The notes beneath the pieces are model-generated. The model saw only the letters and a list, made by a program, of their open reading frames with translations, was not told the origin of the DNA and did no database searches. A DNA stretch of 64,000 nucleotides. Source: a virus. Shown in pieces: positions 52,019 through 59,632 of this stretch; the first letter of the stretch is position 1; each line of letters starts with the position of its first letter. Both the position numbers and the translations under genes were made by a program. Location of the stretch: positions 39,046-103,045 of the IMG/VR virus record IMGVR_UViG_3300009702_000018. One strand, written 5' to 3'.

Positions 52019-52330
52019 ATGAAATGTAATGAATGTGGACAAGAAACAAATTTAAAATGCGTATTTTGCCATAAACCACTATGTCAAAACTGCGTATATT
52101 ATTGGACAACAAGAAAAGAACCTTTGTGTTCAAATTGTTTTGATAAAAGATTTGAGGAAAGTTGGTTAAGTATTGATTTGATTAAGCAAGGGTTTGGAAA
52201 TGAAGTTTTGAGAAGGTTTAATATAAAGACACAATTGACAGTGGACTCACAAACTATTGCCAATGAATTAAATACCTATCAAAAATTACAACACAATAAT
52301 ATATTTGAAGAAGGAAAGAGGCACTCGTAA
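52019..52330 (+). CDS. double zinc-finger (B-box/RING-like) protein
   Basis: The product has 103 residues. Eight Cys pair as CxxC knuckles: Cys3/6, Cys14/17, Cys22/25, Cys37/40, suggesting two zinc ions in a cross-brace or tandem treble-clef like B-box or RING folds (KCVFCHKPLCQNC). The C-terminal 60 residues are helical. Given the ubiquitin-like operon 2 kb away it could be a targeting or E3-like factor, but that is speculative. It ends one base before 52331. Confidence 0.65.
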   Translation: MKCNECGQETNLKCVFCHKPLCQNCVYYWTTRKEPLCSNCFDKRFEESWLSIDLIKQGFGNEVLRRFNIKTQLTVDSQTIANELNTYQKLQHNNIFEEGKRHS

Positions 52331-52471
52331 ATGAAAAAGGTAGATTGGGTTTATTTGGGATTAGGTCTTATCTTAACGGCTGTATGGGTTGCTGTTATAG
52401 GAGATATTTTAATGCCACAACGATTTTTTGAAGGAAAATTAATTGGGTGGATAGTGTCTTTAATACCTTAA
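52331..52471 (+). CDS. 46-residue membrane protein
   Basis: ATG immediately follows the previous stop. Residues 6-27 are hydrophobic (WVYLGLGLILTAVWVAVIGD), then MPQRFFEGKLIGW and a second short hydrophobic end. Single- or double-pass inner-membrane peptide. Function unknown. Its stop lies 7 bp before a promoter. Confidence 0.6.
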   Translation: MKKVDWVYLGLGLILTAVWVAVIGDILMPQRFFEGKLIGWIVSLIP

Positions 52472-52478
52472 AAAGTGC

Positions 52479-52507
52479 TTGACAAACCTTAAACGATTTA
52501 TTATATT
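52479..52507 (+). promoter_or_regulatory. early promoter 10
   Basis: TTGACA (52479-52484), 17 bp, TATATT (52502-52507). The start codon of the next gene begins only 6 bp after the -10, so its transcript would be leaderless. Confidence 0.8.
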
Positions 52508-52512
52508 ACATT

Positions 52513-52752
52513 ATGAAAACATATAATTATAAAGTAACATCAGGAAGCGAAACTCTACTACAAGGTAGATTAGTAGCGTTTAACAAACAGCAAGCTATTG
52601 GTATTATGTTCAAAAAGATAGCAACTAAAAAATACATAAACGGACTTACAATCAGTCTTGATGGAAAGATCGTTTATAAGGAAAAAGACTTTCCCATATT
52701 TAAGAGGTGGGTAGCAAGGAAAGTTGATAATAGACCGAAGAATGAGTGGTGA
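52513..52752 (+). CDS. small protein, probably translated from a leaderless mRNA
   Basis: The product has 79 residues: YKVTSGSETLLQGRLVAFNK; GLTISLDGKIVYKEKDF; a basic end (WVARKVDNRPKNEW). Its ATG lies at the expected transcription start of promoter 10, with no ribosome site. It heads an operon with the sigma-like gene 52756-53313. Beta-strand pattern; no family recognised. Confidence 0.65.
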   Translation: MKTYNYKVTSGSETLLQGRLVAFNKQQAIGIMFKKIATKKYINGLTISLDGKIVYKEKDFPIFKRWVARKVDNRPKNEW

Positions 52753-52755
52753 AAA

Positions 52756-53313
52756 ATGAAGTTAGAGAAGCTGGATAATAAAATAATAAAATTTACCTAT
52801 CAAATTGTAATTAACCTCTACAATAAACATTCAAACGATGTTATTGATGATATTGTAGGTGATTGTCTTTTATATTATGCAAAGCAAAAGCAGACCAAAT
52901 TTAAGAATTTTAAAACCAAGAAACATTTTTTAAATTGGTATGCGATTAAATGTAAATATATTGGCATAGATTATTTAAGAAACAATGGCAGATATAATTC
53001 AAGATGGAAGGGAAAATGGGATCAACCAAGAGCTACTTTGTTGTCAGATTTTCCTAAAGATCCTCTATACAATATTCGGGATGAACATACCCCTTTCCAT
53101 TTAACAAAACATTTATTGGAACAATCTTCTAAAACTCTTGGAGATAGAAGTAGGAGAGCAATAGAATATTATTTTATTCCTGAAAAAATGCCAGATGTAA
53201 AAGATATGACCTCTCAAAATAGAGGTTGCTTAAAATATAATGTTTTAGATAGAGTAACTCCAGTAATAAAACATAATTTAAAAGTTTTAAAGGAATTTGG
53301 GATAACAGAATGA
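52756..53313 (+). CDS. sigma-like factor (region 2-like)
   Basis: The product has 185 residues. DVIDDIVGDCLLYYAKQKQT followed by FKTKKHFLNWYAIKCKYIGI and DYLRNNGR matches the sigma region 2 pattern (acidic 2.1 segment, then WxxxIxxxxxxDxxR). The C-terminal part (SKTLGDRSRRAIEYYFIP; GCLKYNVLDRVTPVIKHNL) is a weak region 4. It sits in the early region and may direct middle transcription. One of three sigma-like genes here. Confidence 0.6.
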   Translation: MKLEKLDNKIIKFTYQIVINLYNKHSNDVIDDIVGDCLLYYAKQKQTKFKNFKTKKHFLNWYAIKCKYIGIDYLRNNGRYNSRWKGKWDQPRATLLSDFPKDPLYNIRDEHTPFHLTKHLLEQSSKTLGDRSRRAIEYYFIPEKMPDVKDMTSQNRGCLKYNVLDRVTPVIKHNLKVLKEFGITE

Positions 53314-53618
53314 TTATTAGCCTTACAACAAAAAAAATACTAATACACTCTGATTCTCCGGATCATATTAGTGTTAATGGAGTATTTTTATGCAATTCTT
53401 TGGGTAAAAAAACCGATATAAGAACTATGAGAACATTGACAAGTTTTTCTCCTAATAATTATGTACCGACATTATCCGTTAATAATTATATGAAATATCT
53501 GGAAGAGAATCATCATCGAATAATATGCGAAGATTGTATGGTCGCATTAAAAAAAATAGATAAGGAAGCTTATAGAAAAATAGATAGAAATGGCAGATGT
53601 GTTATGTGGAAAAGTTAA
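53310..53618 (+). CDS. small protein with CxxC, related in style to 54027-54335
   Basis: The product has 102 residues, ATGA overlap with the sigma-like gene. MIISLTTKKILIHSDSPDHI then a Cys-containing middle (VFLCNSLG), then ICEDCMVALKKI. Together Cys27, Cys74 and Cys77 with His residues may bind one zinc. 54027-54335 has a similar layout (LCKHCRKKL), suggesting diverged paralogues. Confidence 0.6.
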   Translation: MIISLTTKKILIHSDSPDHISVNGVFLCNSLGKKTDIRTMRTLTSFSPNNYVPTLSVNNYMKYLEENHHRIICEDCMVALKKIDKEAYRKIDRNGRCVMWKS

Positions 53619-53634
53619 ACAAAGGTTAGTTAAA

Positions 53635-54030
53635 ATGTATAAAATACCAAAAATTGAAGAAAAAACAAAAACTAAATTAGCTACCGACAAAGTACCAAGT
53701 CTAAAAAAAGAATATAATCTAAAAAGGAAACTTACAGTAGGAAAATATATGAGAGAAGTAGCTCTGGTATATAAGAAATTAAAAGACTGGCAAACAATCG
53801 AACGAGCCGATTTAATTATTCCATATGAATTTACAGAACAAAAGAATCTGCCCACAGGATATAGAATTTGGTATTTATCTCAAAGTAAAGGAGGAAACTA
53901 TTATAATGGACAATTCTTTGATTTGAAAATTAGTGGAAAGAAAAAACAAATAAGGAAAGAATGTAAATTAAGTAAGGAAGCTATAAAATTCTTTTCTTCA
54001 TACGATATAAAGAATGGAGATGAGATATGA
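53635..54030 (+). CDS. hypothetical basic protein
   Basis: The start is ATG 53635 (131 residues) behind AAAGG; the frame from 53590 overlaps the previous gene heavily. Lys-rich, with IPYEFTEQKNLPTGYRIWYL and NYYNGQFFDLKISGKKKQIR. No motif. Coupled to the next gene (ATGA). Confidence 0.6.
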   Translation: MYKIPKIEEKTKTKLATDKVPSLKKEYNLKRKLTVGKYMREVALVYKKLKDWQTIERADLIIPYEFTEQKNLPTGYRIWYLSQSKGGNYYNGQFFDLKISGKKKQIRKECKLSKEAIKFFSSYDIKNGDEI

Positions 54031-54335
54031 TTATTCACCTAAACAAAGATTGGTTAGATAGAATAGAATTATGTTGGACTCACTATGAAAGTAATTCTAA
54101 AATACATATAAAGATAGATGGTAAAGAATTATGTCTATCTTATAATCCTTTCTGTTGTATAAATAACCAAGAATCACGGTTGTTAAATATAATGAGATTT
54201 CAACTTCGTTCCTCTTATTTATGTAAACATTGTAGAAAGAAACTGGAGAATAAATATATATCCGTTGAGATACTTTCATCTCTCGCCGAAAAAAAATTAA
54301 ATATCCTCGAAAAATGCTTGACAAACCATATATGA
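54027..54335 (+). CDS. small Cys-rich protein overlapping the ubiquitin-operon promoter
   Basis: The product has 102 residues: HLNKDWLDRIELCWTHYESN, NPFCCINNQESRLL, YLCKHCRKKLENK. Possible single zinc site, like 53310-53618. Its last 18 bases overlap the next promoter. Confidence 0.6.
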   Translation: MIIHLNKDWLDRIELCWTHYESNSKIHIKIDGKELCLSYNPFCCINNQESRLLNIMRFQLRSSYLCKHCRKKLENKYISVEILSSLAEKKLNILEKCLTNHI

Positions 54336-54346
54336 TTATGTATATT
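54318..54346 (+). promoter_or_regulatory. promoter of the ubiquitin-like operon
   Basis: TTGACA (54318-54323), 17 bp, TATATT (54341-54346). Preceded by the TCGAAAAATGC upstream element. It lies inside the end of the previous gene and 48 bp before the ubiquitin-like start. Confidence 0.8.
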
Positions 54347-54393
54347 ATGTTTGCAACTAAAAAACAAAAACCCTTAATTAAAGGAGAAATCAA

Positions 54394-54612
54394 ATGATTT
54401 CTATCAACATCATTAGTGGTGCTAATGAACACAACAATGTATCCGTTAGCAATGGGTATACTGTAGGTGATCTTCGTGAAGACTTTGGGAGTGCTTTCGG
54501 TATCCCATATGGCTCAAACGCTGTTATTGACGGAGTAAATCGTTCTGACGATTATGCTCTTCGTGATGGAGATACCATCACGTTTCAGAAAGAGACTGGA
54601 ACAAAAGCATAG
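54394..54612 (+). CDS. ubiquitin-like beta-grasp modifier
   Basis: The product has 72 residues behind AAAGGAG. The pattern is the beta-grasp fold: strand SINIISG, strand NNVSVSNG, helix TVGDLREDFGSAFG, strand NAVIDG, and the ThiS/MoaD-style end DDYALRDGDTITFQKETGTKA. The C-terminus is a flexible GTKA, close to what I recall of PRTRC protein C / Prok_Ub (GTKG). There is no terminal GG, so the JAMM peptidase may trim it. First gene of the operon; an attenuator follows, implying excess over the enzymes. The call rests on fold and neighbours. Confidence 0.85.
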   Translation: MISINIISGANEHNNVSVSNGYTVGDLREDFGSAFGIPYGSNAVIDGVNRSDDYALRDGDTITFQKETGTKA

Positions 54613-54639
54613 TCTTGTTGTTCCATCAGATTATAACAT

Positions 54640-54669
54640 AAGGGAGAAGAGTCCTTCTCCCTTTCTTTT
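54640..54669 (+). terminator. attenuator/terminator between modifier and enzyme genes
   Basis: A perfect 10-bp stem AAGGGAGAAG / CTTCTCCCTT (54640-54649, 54654-54663), AGTC loop, then TCTTTT. The next ribosome site (AAAGGA) begins 4 bp later. Partial termination here would give more modifier than E2, JAMM and E1. Confidence 0.8.
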
Positions 54670-54683
54670 AAGAAAGGAAAAAA

Positions 54684-55463
54684 ATGAGTGAAATTATTTT
54701 GACCGAGAATACAGCAAAGTTAGTAGAAAGGACTGTGATTCACGAAATCCCGTTAATGGATTTTTTGAACTCTGTTAACAAAAATATTCCACTAATATTT
54801 CCAATATTACCCAATAATATTCGTGGATTTATAAGTGGAGAAGTTACTTCTAACTTGATTATAGAGCAAGCTCCGAGAAAGATAAAATTGAGATTTAGAA
54901 CAACCGAGAATGAAGACAGTGAGGAAGATGATCGGATCTTTAATTTCAATGTATATATGCCGTATATCTATTATAATATCAATATTCAAAATAATCCTGT
55001 TTTGATAAATACTGTCAAAATGGCATTTGCTACAGCACCTGTAACAGACGAAAACTCAATATTGGGAACTATGCCGATGCCCAATATTGATGGCAGTCAA
55101 ACAATTTGCTTAGGAGATATAAATATCAAAGATGATTTACCTCTTCATATGGCAATTTCTGAATTGATTATTAAAATCTTATCGTCTGTTTGGAACTCTG
55201 ATTTATTTGATATAGATGGGATGGAGCCCATTCCATTCTTTAGTAAAGCGATAAAAAAATATGCAAATCATAATAGGTTAAAAGAACAATCTGATGATGA
55301 GGTTGCTAAATATTTAGTTACCCACGATTATAATGCCTTTGTCTCATATTTGTATGCTTGGGATGAAGCCACTCAACATATGAATTTACCTGAATTTATA
55401 AAAGCATTGACTTTTTCTCATACTTTCACTTATGGCAGTTATTTAAGAAGCACAGGAGTATAA
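54684..55463 (+). CDS. E2-like protein (PRTRC protein B / Prok-E2 type)
   Basis: The product has 259 residues. The middle has the E2-like signature LGTMPMPNIDGSQTICLG, with Cys142 placed after a PxPN turn as in prokaryotic E2-like families; the preceding FRTTENEDSEEDDR and YMPYIYYNINIQNN strands fit a UBC core. A C-terminal helical part (DEVAKYLVTHDYNAFVSYLY) follows. It would carry the modifier as a Cys142 thioester. The identity is strengthened by modifier, JAMM and E1 genes in the same operon. Confidence 0.75.
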   Translation: MSEIILTENTAKLVERTVIHEIPLMDFLNSVNKNIPLIFPILPNNIRGFISGEVTSNLIIEQAPRKIKLRFRTTENEDSEEDDRIFNFNVYMPYIYYNINIQNNPVLINTVKMAFATAPVTDENSILGTMPMPNIDGSQTICLGDINIKDDLPLHMAISELIIKILSSVWNSDLFDIDGMEPIPFFSKAIKKYANHNRLKEQSDDEVAKYLVTHDYNAFVSYLYAWDEATQHMNLPEFIKALTFSHTFTYGSYLRSTGV

Positions 55464-55467
55464 TAAA

Positions 55468-55833
55468 ATGAATGATTTCCAAACACTTAAAAATATATTT
55501 CAATATGTCTCTCCTTTGAAGAAAGTTCAAACTTTTCCTACCCCCAAATTCGCAGAGAGAAATATTGGAGTAATAGTCAAAGAAACAGGAAGCCCTATTA
55601 CAAAAAAGAATTTTGAATCAGTAAATTTCATTAGGTCTCAAATTGCAGATTATTATCGGAATAAAGGATACAACAATTCATCTAAACAAGCAGTTGCGGT
55701 CGCTTCAGCATTATTCAGCATACTGGGAGAAAATTCCAATCATATGATAAATCAATTAACTGATAGTTTAAAATTTGACGTAATGGCAAAATCTATCAAG
55801 AACCTACTCGTAATAAAAGGAAGAAGAAAATAA
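55468..55833 (+). CDS. unknown protein of the ubiquitin-like operon
   Basis: The product has 121 residues, AGGAG ribosome site. Basic N-terminus (PLKKVQTFPTPKFAERNIGV), then helices (QAVAVASALFSILGENSNHM; KFDVMAKSIKNLLVIKGRRK). No motif recognised. Between E2 and JAMM, so a substrate, adaptor or partner is plausible. Its stop and the next start overlap (TAATG). Confidence 0.65.
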   Translation: MNDFQTLKNIFQYVSPLKKVQTFPTPKFAERNIGVIVKETGSPITKKNFESVNFIRSQIADYYRNKGYNNSSKQAVAVASALFSILGENSNHMINQLTDSLKFDVMAKSIKNLLVIKGRRK

Positions 55834-56717
55834 TGTCTTTACCTGTATTTTATAAGCTAAAAGATAAATTCTTTGATGTGGCAACAAATCAAGAAGTTGA
55901 TATTAAAGAAGTCAGCTACGGATTTGTTATAAGCAAAAAAGGATTATTTTCAATTCTTGTCTCAAAAGGACATTCTATTATAAGACCTGCAAAAACAGAA
56001 TTGGAACGCTTTGATGAAATAGAAGAAGAAGTAACCTACAATTATCCAAAAGTATCTTATGCTATTTATAGTAAAGCCCTCCAATTCTTCAGAGAAGTAT
56101 ACAAAAAACATCAAAGCGAAGGTGCTTTATTATTAGTCTTAAATAGAACACAGCCCTTAGAGGAACAAGAATATAAAATCTATATTCCGAAGCAACAAGT
56201 AAGCACTGCTGGAGTTGATTATACCGTTGATCATTCTGAATTGGGTAAAGATGAATTTCTGGCAGGGTCAATTCATTCTCATCCTGACTTCGATGCATTT
56301 CAATCGGGTGTGGATGAAGAAGATGAGTTTACTTTTGATGGAGTTCATTTAACATTCGGACATATTCAACAAACTGTTCCCGACATTCACGGAAGAGTTG
56401 TGTTAGCAAGACAATCTTATGAGGCAAAAGATTTGATTGAGATTGCTCCTCCCTCATCAGATACAATCCCAGAAGATTGGATGAAGAAAGTAGAAAAGGA
56501 AACTTACAATGCTATTGTTGGAAATTATATGAATAATTATGGTAATTATGGGTATAATGGATGGGGCGAAGAAATATATCACAATCAGAACCGAAATAAA
56601 AATTCACAACAATATAATTTTTCCTCTAATAGTGTCGAAGAACTAATTGCGGCGATGAAACCTAAAAATCTTGTCAATAATAAGCACACAAAAAAACTAA
56701 AACCTATATTAAAGTAA
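55833..56717 (+). CDS. JAMM/JAB metallopeptidase (deconjugating/processing)
   Basis: The product has 294 residues. The JAMM motif is complete: Glu96 in HQSEGALLLVL, then SIHSHPDFDAFQSGVD with His148, His150, Ser158 and Asp161 (HxHx7Sx2D). A beta-rich N-terminal domain (1-75) resembles the leading part of PRTRC protein A. The C-terminal about 70 residues are Asn/Tyr/Gly-rich and disordered (NYMNNYGNYGYNGWGEE). It should cleave the modifier precursor (to expose its C-terminus) and/or remove it from targets. Confidence 0.9.
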   Translation: MSLPVFYKLKDKFFDVATNQEVDIKEVSYGFVISKKGLFSILVSKGHSIIRPAKTELERFDEIEEEVTYNYPKVSYAIYSKALQFFREVYKKHQSEGALLLVLNRTQPLEEQEYKIYIPKQQVSTAGVDYTVDHSELGKDEFLAGSIHSHPDFDAFQSGVDEEDEFTFDGVHLTFGHIQQTVPDIHGRVVLARQSYEAKDLIEIAPPSSDTIPEDWMKKVEKETYNAIVGNYMNNYGNYGYNGWGEEIYHNQNRNKNSQQYNFSSNSVEELIAAMKPKNLVNNKHTKKLKPILK

Positions 56718-56727
56718 AGGAGACAAA

Positions 56728-57432
56728 ATGAATTTCAAAAATTTTAACAAAATCGTCATAGTTGGAGACGGGGGAGTTGGAAGCAATCTCGTTGTTCCTC
56801 TTATGAAATTTATCAAGACAATGAGAGAGTTAGGTTTCAATAATAAACTTGACCTCTTTATTTGTGATGGAGATGTTGTTGAAAAGAAAAATCTGGCAAG
56901 ACAAGATTTTGTGTTTTCAGATATAAGGAAAAACAAAGCAGAAGCAACGGCATCATATATCGCTTCTTCATTTCCTGTCGAAGATGTAAAGATAATTCCC
57001 GTTTCGGAATATATTAAAGCAAATAATTTGGAGTTCGTAAGCGATGGAACTATTTTATTCGTCGGTGTCGACAACTATATTACAAGAAAAACGATTGAGG
57101 ATAAAATGAAAGAAATTAATGGAGAAATTCTCGCAATCTTCGGAGGGAACGAATATGATGATGGAGATGTAAATGTAGTTCATAAAACAAAAAGTGGGTT
57201 TACCACCCCATTATATTCTAAAAAGCATCCTGAAATAATGAAGAAGGATAGATTCCCAGATGAAATAGGATGTGAAGAAGCGGCACAAACTACTTCTCCT
57301 CAATTGATATTCACAAATATGATGGTAGCTAATTATATGTTGGAAGCGTTTTATGCTTGGGCAACAAATAAAGTGCAATGGCACGAGAAACTATTTGATT
57401 TAAAAACAGGAGCAGTGAGGGTAGTAAAATGA
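56728..57432 (+). CDS. E1/ThiF-type adenylating enzyme
   Basis: The product has 234 residues, AAAGGAG ribosome site. Nucleotide-binding GDGGVGSN (13-20), acidic CDGDVVEKKNLARQDF with Asp47/Asp49, Asn55 and Arg58-Gln59, KNKAEATA, and VGVDNYITR. Candidate catalytic Cys182 in EIGCEEAAQTTSPQ. It would adenylate the modifier's C-terminus and hand it to the E2-like protein. Domain-minimal, like PRTRC ThiF proteins; no extra zinc or rhodanese domains. Confidence 0.92.
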   Translation: MNFKNFNKIVIVGDGGVGSNLVVPLMKFIKTMRELGFNNKLDLFICDGDVVEKKNLARQDFVFSDIRKNKAEATASYIASSFPVEDVKIIPVSEYIKANNLEFVSDGTILFVGVDNYITRKTIEDKMKEINGEILAIFGGNEYDDGDVNVVHKTKSGFTTPLYSKKHPEIMKKDRFPDEIGCEEAAQTTSPQLIFTNMMVANYMLEAFYAWATNKVQWHEKLFDLKTGAVRVVK

Positions 57433-58070
57433 AAGGACAAATTAACATTCAAAAACACAATACAAAAATTCAATTGGACAACTTAAAAACAATAATAGAT
57501 AATGGTATATTTGAACAAGATTATTGGGTATTCAAAAGATTACTCGCCATTATGATGTCGCAAAATCATTATATCTGGAAATTCTTTCACGATGTAACAA
57601 AAGGAGTTGCTCCTAATAAACGAGTAGATATATCAGAAAAGGCTGATTATGCTTCGGATTTTATGAACGCAATGTTTGAATTAACTGGAGCATTAGATAA
57701 TATATTCAAAGAAATAGAAAAGAAATGGACTTCTTTTAATCATCATTCAGAATATAATGGATATTATTCTACTTCTTATCATACCAAAATAACAAATCTA
57801 TTCTATGACGATTTATTTTCTGGAGCATCTAAAGAAGAAAGTCCTTCTTATTATATGAGTCTATTAGGAGATAGTTACTTTGATAAAGAAGTCCATAAAG
57901 AATTATTCAATATATTATTGGATGCAATATGTTCTTTCGATAATATTGCTACAAAATATTGTATGGAAATTGAACCGAGAGAAAGTAAGGAAGATAGATG
58001 GAAATATATAGAAAAAGAAGTCGCAAAAATAAGGAAGCAAAATAAAAAGACATATTTATTATCTTTTTAG
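57429..58070 (+). CDS. unknown helical protein of the ubiquitin-like operon
   Basis: The product has 213 residues, overlapping E1 by ATGA. Long helices (LKTIIDNGIFEQDYWVFKRL; AIMMSQNHYIWKFFHDVTKG; EVHKELFNILLDAICSFDNI) and a Tyr/Ser-rich loop (HHSEYNGYYSTSYHTKI). Possible target-binding or regulatory partner. No homology recognised. Confidence 0.65.
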   Translation: MKGQINIQKHNTKIQLDNLKTIIDNGIFEQDYWVFKRLLAIMMSQNHYIWKFFHDVTKGVAPNKRVDISEKADYASDFMNAMFELTGALDNIFKEIEKKWTSFNHHSEYNGYYSTSYHTKITNLFYDDLFSGASKEESPSYYMSLLGDSYFDKEVHKELFNILLDAICSFDNIATKYCMEIEPRESKEDRWKYIEKEVAKIRKQNKKTYLLSF

Positions 58071-58079
58071 GAAATAAAA

Positions 58080-58751
58080 ATGTTAGATATAATCGAAAAA
58101 AATAAGCCTTTGATAAGAAAAATCGCAACCAGATTATGTAAGCAAAATCAAGATTATACCTATGATGATATTTCGAGAATGACCATTACTTCTCTATATG
58201 AATCTTATTCAAAGGAAAAGAAAATCAATTTCATAGATATATATACTAAAACACTAAATAGGATATTAGAAGAAAAAGGTTTCAAATATATAAATGAAAA
58301 ACCTATTAACATATTATCTAACGAGCCTATTGTAGAAAACCAAAATAAAAAATATTATGACCTCATTAACAAACACTCCATTAAATCTTTGATTGATATG
58401 GCGTTCAAAAATACTAAACTAACTCAGGAAGAAATATTTATTATATCTTTGTCTTTCAATTTGGATACCCCAGATGCATTAAAAGGTGAATATAAAAATA
58501 AATTGGACAATATTGAACCCATATATTATATGAGAAAATTAACCAAAAAAGAAATTGCTAAAATAGCAGGAATGACTCCTTCTCAAGTTGCAAGGATTCA
58601 AAAGAAAGCCCTTATGAAAATGGAACAACATTGTGTTATTGAACCTGCTAAAAAATTTAAACGGCTACTTTTGAAAAATGCAAAAGCTATTAGGAAAGAG
58701 AAGAATCGCAATGTTAAAGCTGGAACAATTCATTGGTCAAAAAAAGATTAA
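58080..58751 (+). CDS. sigma-like factor with region 4 helix-turn-helix
   Basis: The product has 223 residues, AGGAAA ribosome site. The N-terminus (IEKNKPLIRKIATRLCKQNQ; YTYDDISRMTITSLYESYSK) looks like sigma region 2. The C-terminal LTKKEIAKIAGMTPSQVARI then QKKALMKMEQH is a clear region 4-type helix-turn-helix, with a Lys/Arg-rich tail. It may steer host RNA polymerase to a phage promoter class. The gene overlaps ruvB by 41 bp. Confidence 0.7.
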   Translation: MLDIIEKNKPLIRKIATRLCKQNQDYTYDDISRMTITSLYESYSKEKKINFIDIYTKTLNRILEEKGFKYINEKPINILSNEPIVENQNKKYYDLINKHSIKSLIDMAFKNTKLTQEEIFIISLSFNLDTPDALKGEYKNKLDNIEPIYYMRKLTKKEIAKIAGMTPSQVARIQKKALMKMEQHCVIEPAKKFKRLLLKNAKAIRKEKNRNVKAGTIHWSKKD

Positions 58752-59607
58752 ACAGGAATTACAATTTTATATAATCAATTCCAATACTAACAACATTCCC
58801 CTACCCCACACAATATTATATGGAAGTGCGGGATTGGGAAAAACTTCGTTGGTTCATGTTGTAGCAAATGAAACAAGCTCCAATTTAATTGAAAAGACAG
58901 GTAGCGAATTAAATACAAAAATAATTCAGGAAATATTACAAAAAATATATTTTGGTACAATCTTATTTATTGACGAAATACATAATATGCCGACAAAATC
59001 TGCTGAGGTATTGTATACCCCTATGCAAACGATAAATAACCAAATGCTACAACAACAAATTGATAGTTTTGATTTTGAAGGCATATCAATATCTCCTTTT
59101 ACAGTCATAGGAGCAACAACATCTGCAGGCATGTTATTAAAACCTTTCAGAGATAGAATGATATTGGACTTTCATTTTCAATTATATACAAAAGAAGAAT
59201 TGGTTCAAATATTACTGAACAACAAATGTCCTCTCAATATAGCGAAAATGATTGCCGATAGATCAAGGGGAGTTCCTCGTATCGCAGTAAATTTCTTTAT
59301 AAGGATAAGAAATGAATCTATAATTGAAAAATATATTACGGAAGAAAAATGTTTAAAATTTTTTGACAGAATAGGAATTAATAAAGATGGATTCAATGCT
59401 ACTGATAGAATGATATTGGAATACTTATATGAATATAAAGTGGCAAGCGAATCTGAACTCACAAAAACTTTAGGAATAGATTTATTTGATTATAAAAACA
59501 TATATGAACCTTTTTTATTATCAAAGAGAACAATAAAAATTTCCAGTAAGGGCAGACAAATTACAGATAAAGGAATTGAATATTTTGAAGAAAATTTTCA
59601 GGAATAG
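58711..59607 (+). CDS. ruvB: RuvB-like Holliday junction branch-migration ATPase
   Basis: The start is ATG 58711 (298 residues): AGGAAAGAG lies 10 bases before it; the frame from 58678 lacks one. LEQFIGQKKIKQELQFYI is the usual RuvB N-terminus. Walker A is YGSAGLGKTSL, Walker B TILFIDEIHNMPTKSAEVLY, then TVIGATTSAGMLLKPFRDR (sensor 1 and Arg finger area) and RGVPRIAVNF (sensor 2). The C-terminal winged helix is present. RuvA and RuvC were not seen. It acts with RecA in recombination. Confidence 0.92.
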   Translation: MLKLEQFIGQKKIKQELQFYIINSNTNNIPLPHTILYGSAGLGKTSLVHVVANETSSNLIEKTGSELNTKIIQEILQKIYFGTILFIDEIHNMPTKSAEVLYTPMQTINNQMLQQQIDSFDFEGISISPFTVIGATTSAGMLLKPFRDRMILDFHFQLYTKEELVQILLNNKCPLNIAKMIADRSRGVPRIAVNFFIRIRNESIIEKYITEEKCLKFFDRIGINKDGFNATDRMILEYLYEYKVASESELTKTLGIDLFDYKNIYEPFLLSKRTIKISSKGRQITDKGIEYFEENFQE

Positions 59608-59632
59608 GTATTCGTAAAACCTTAAAAAAAGA

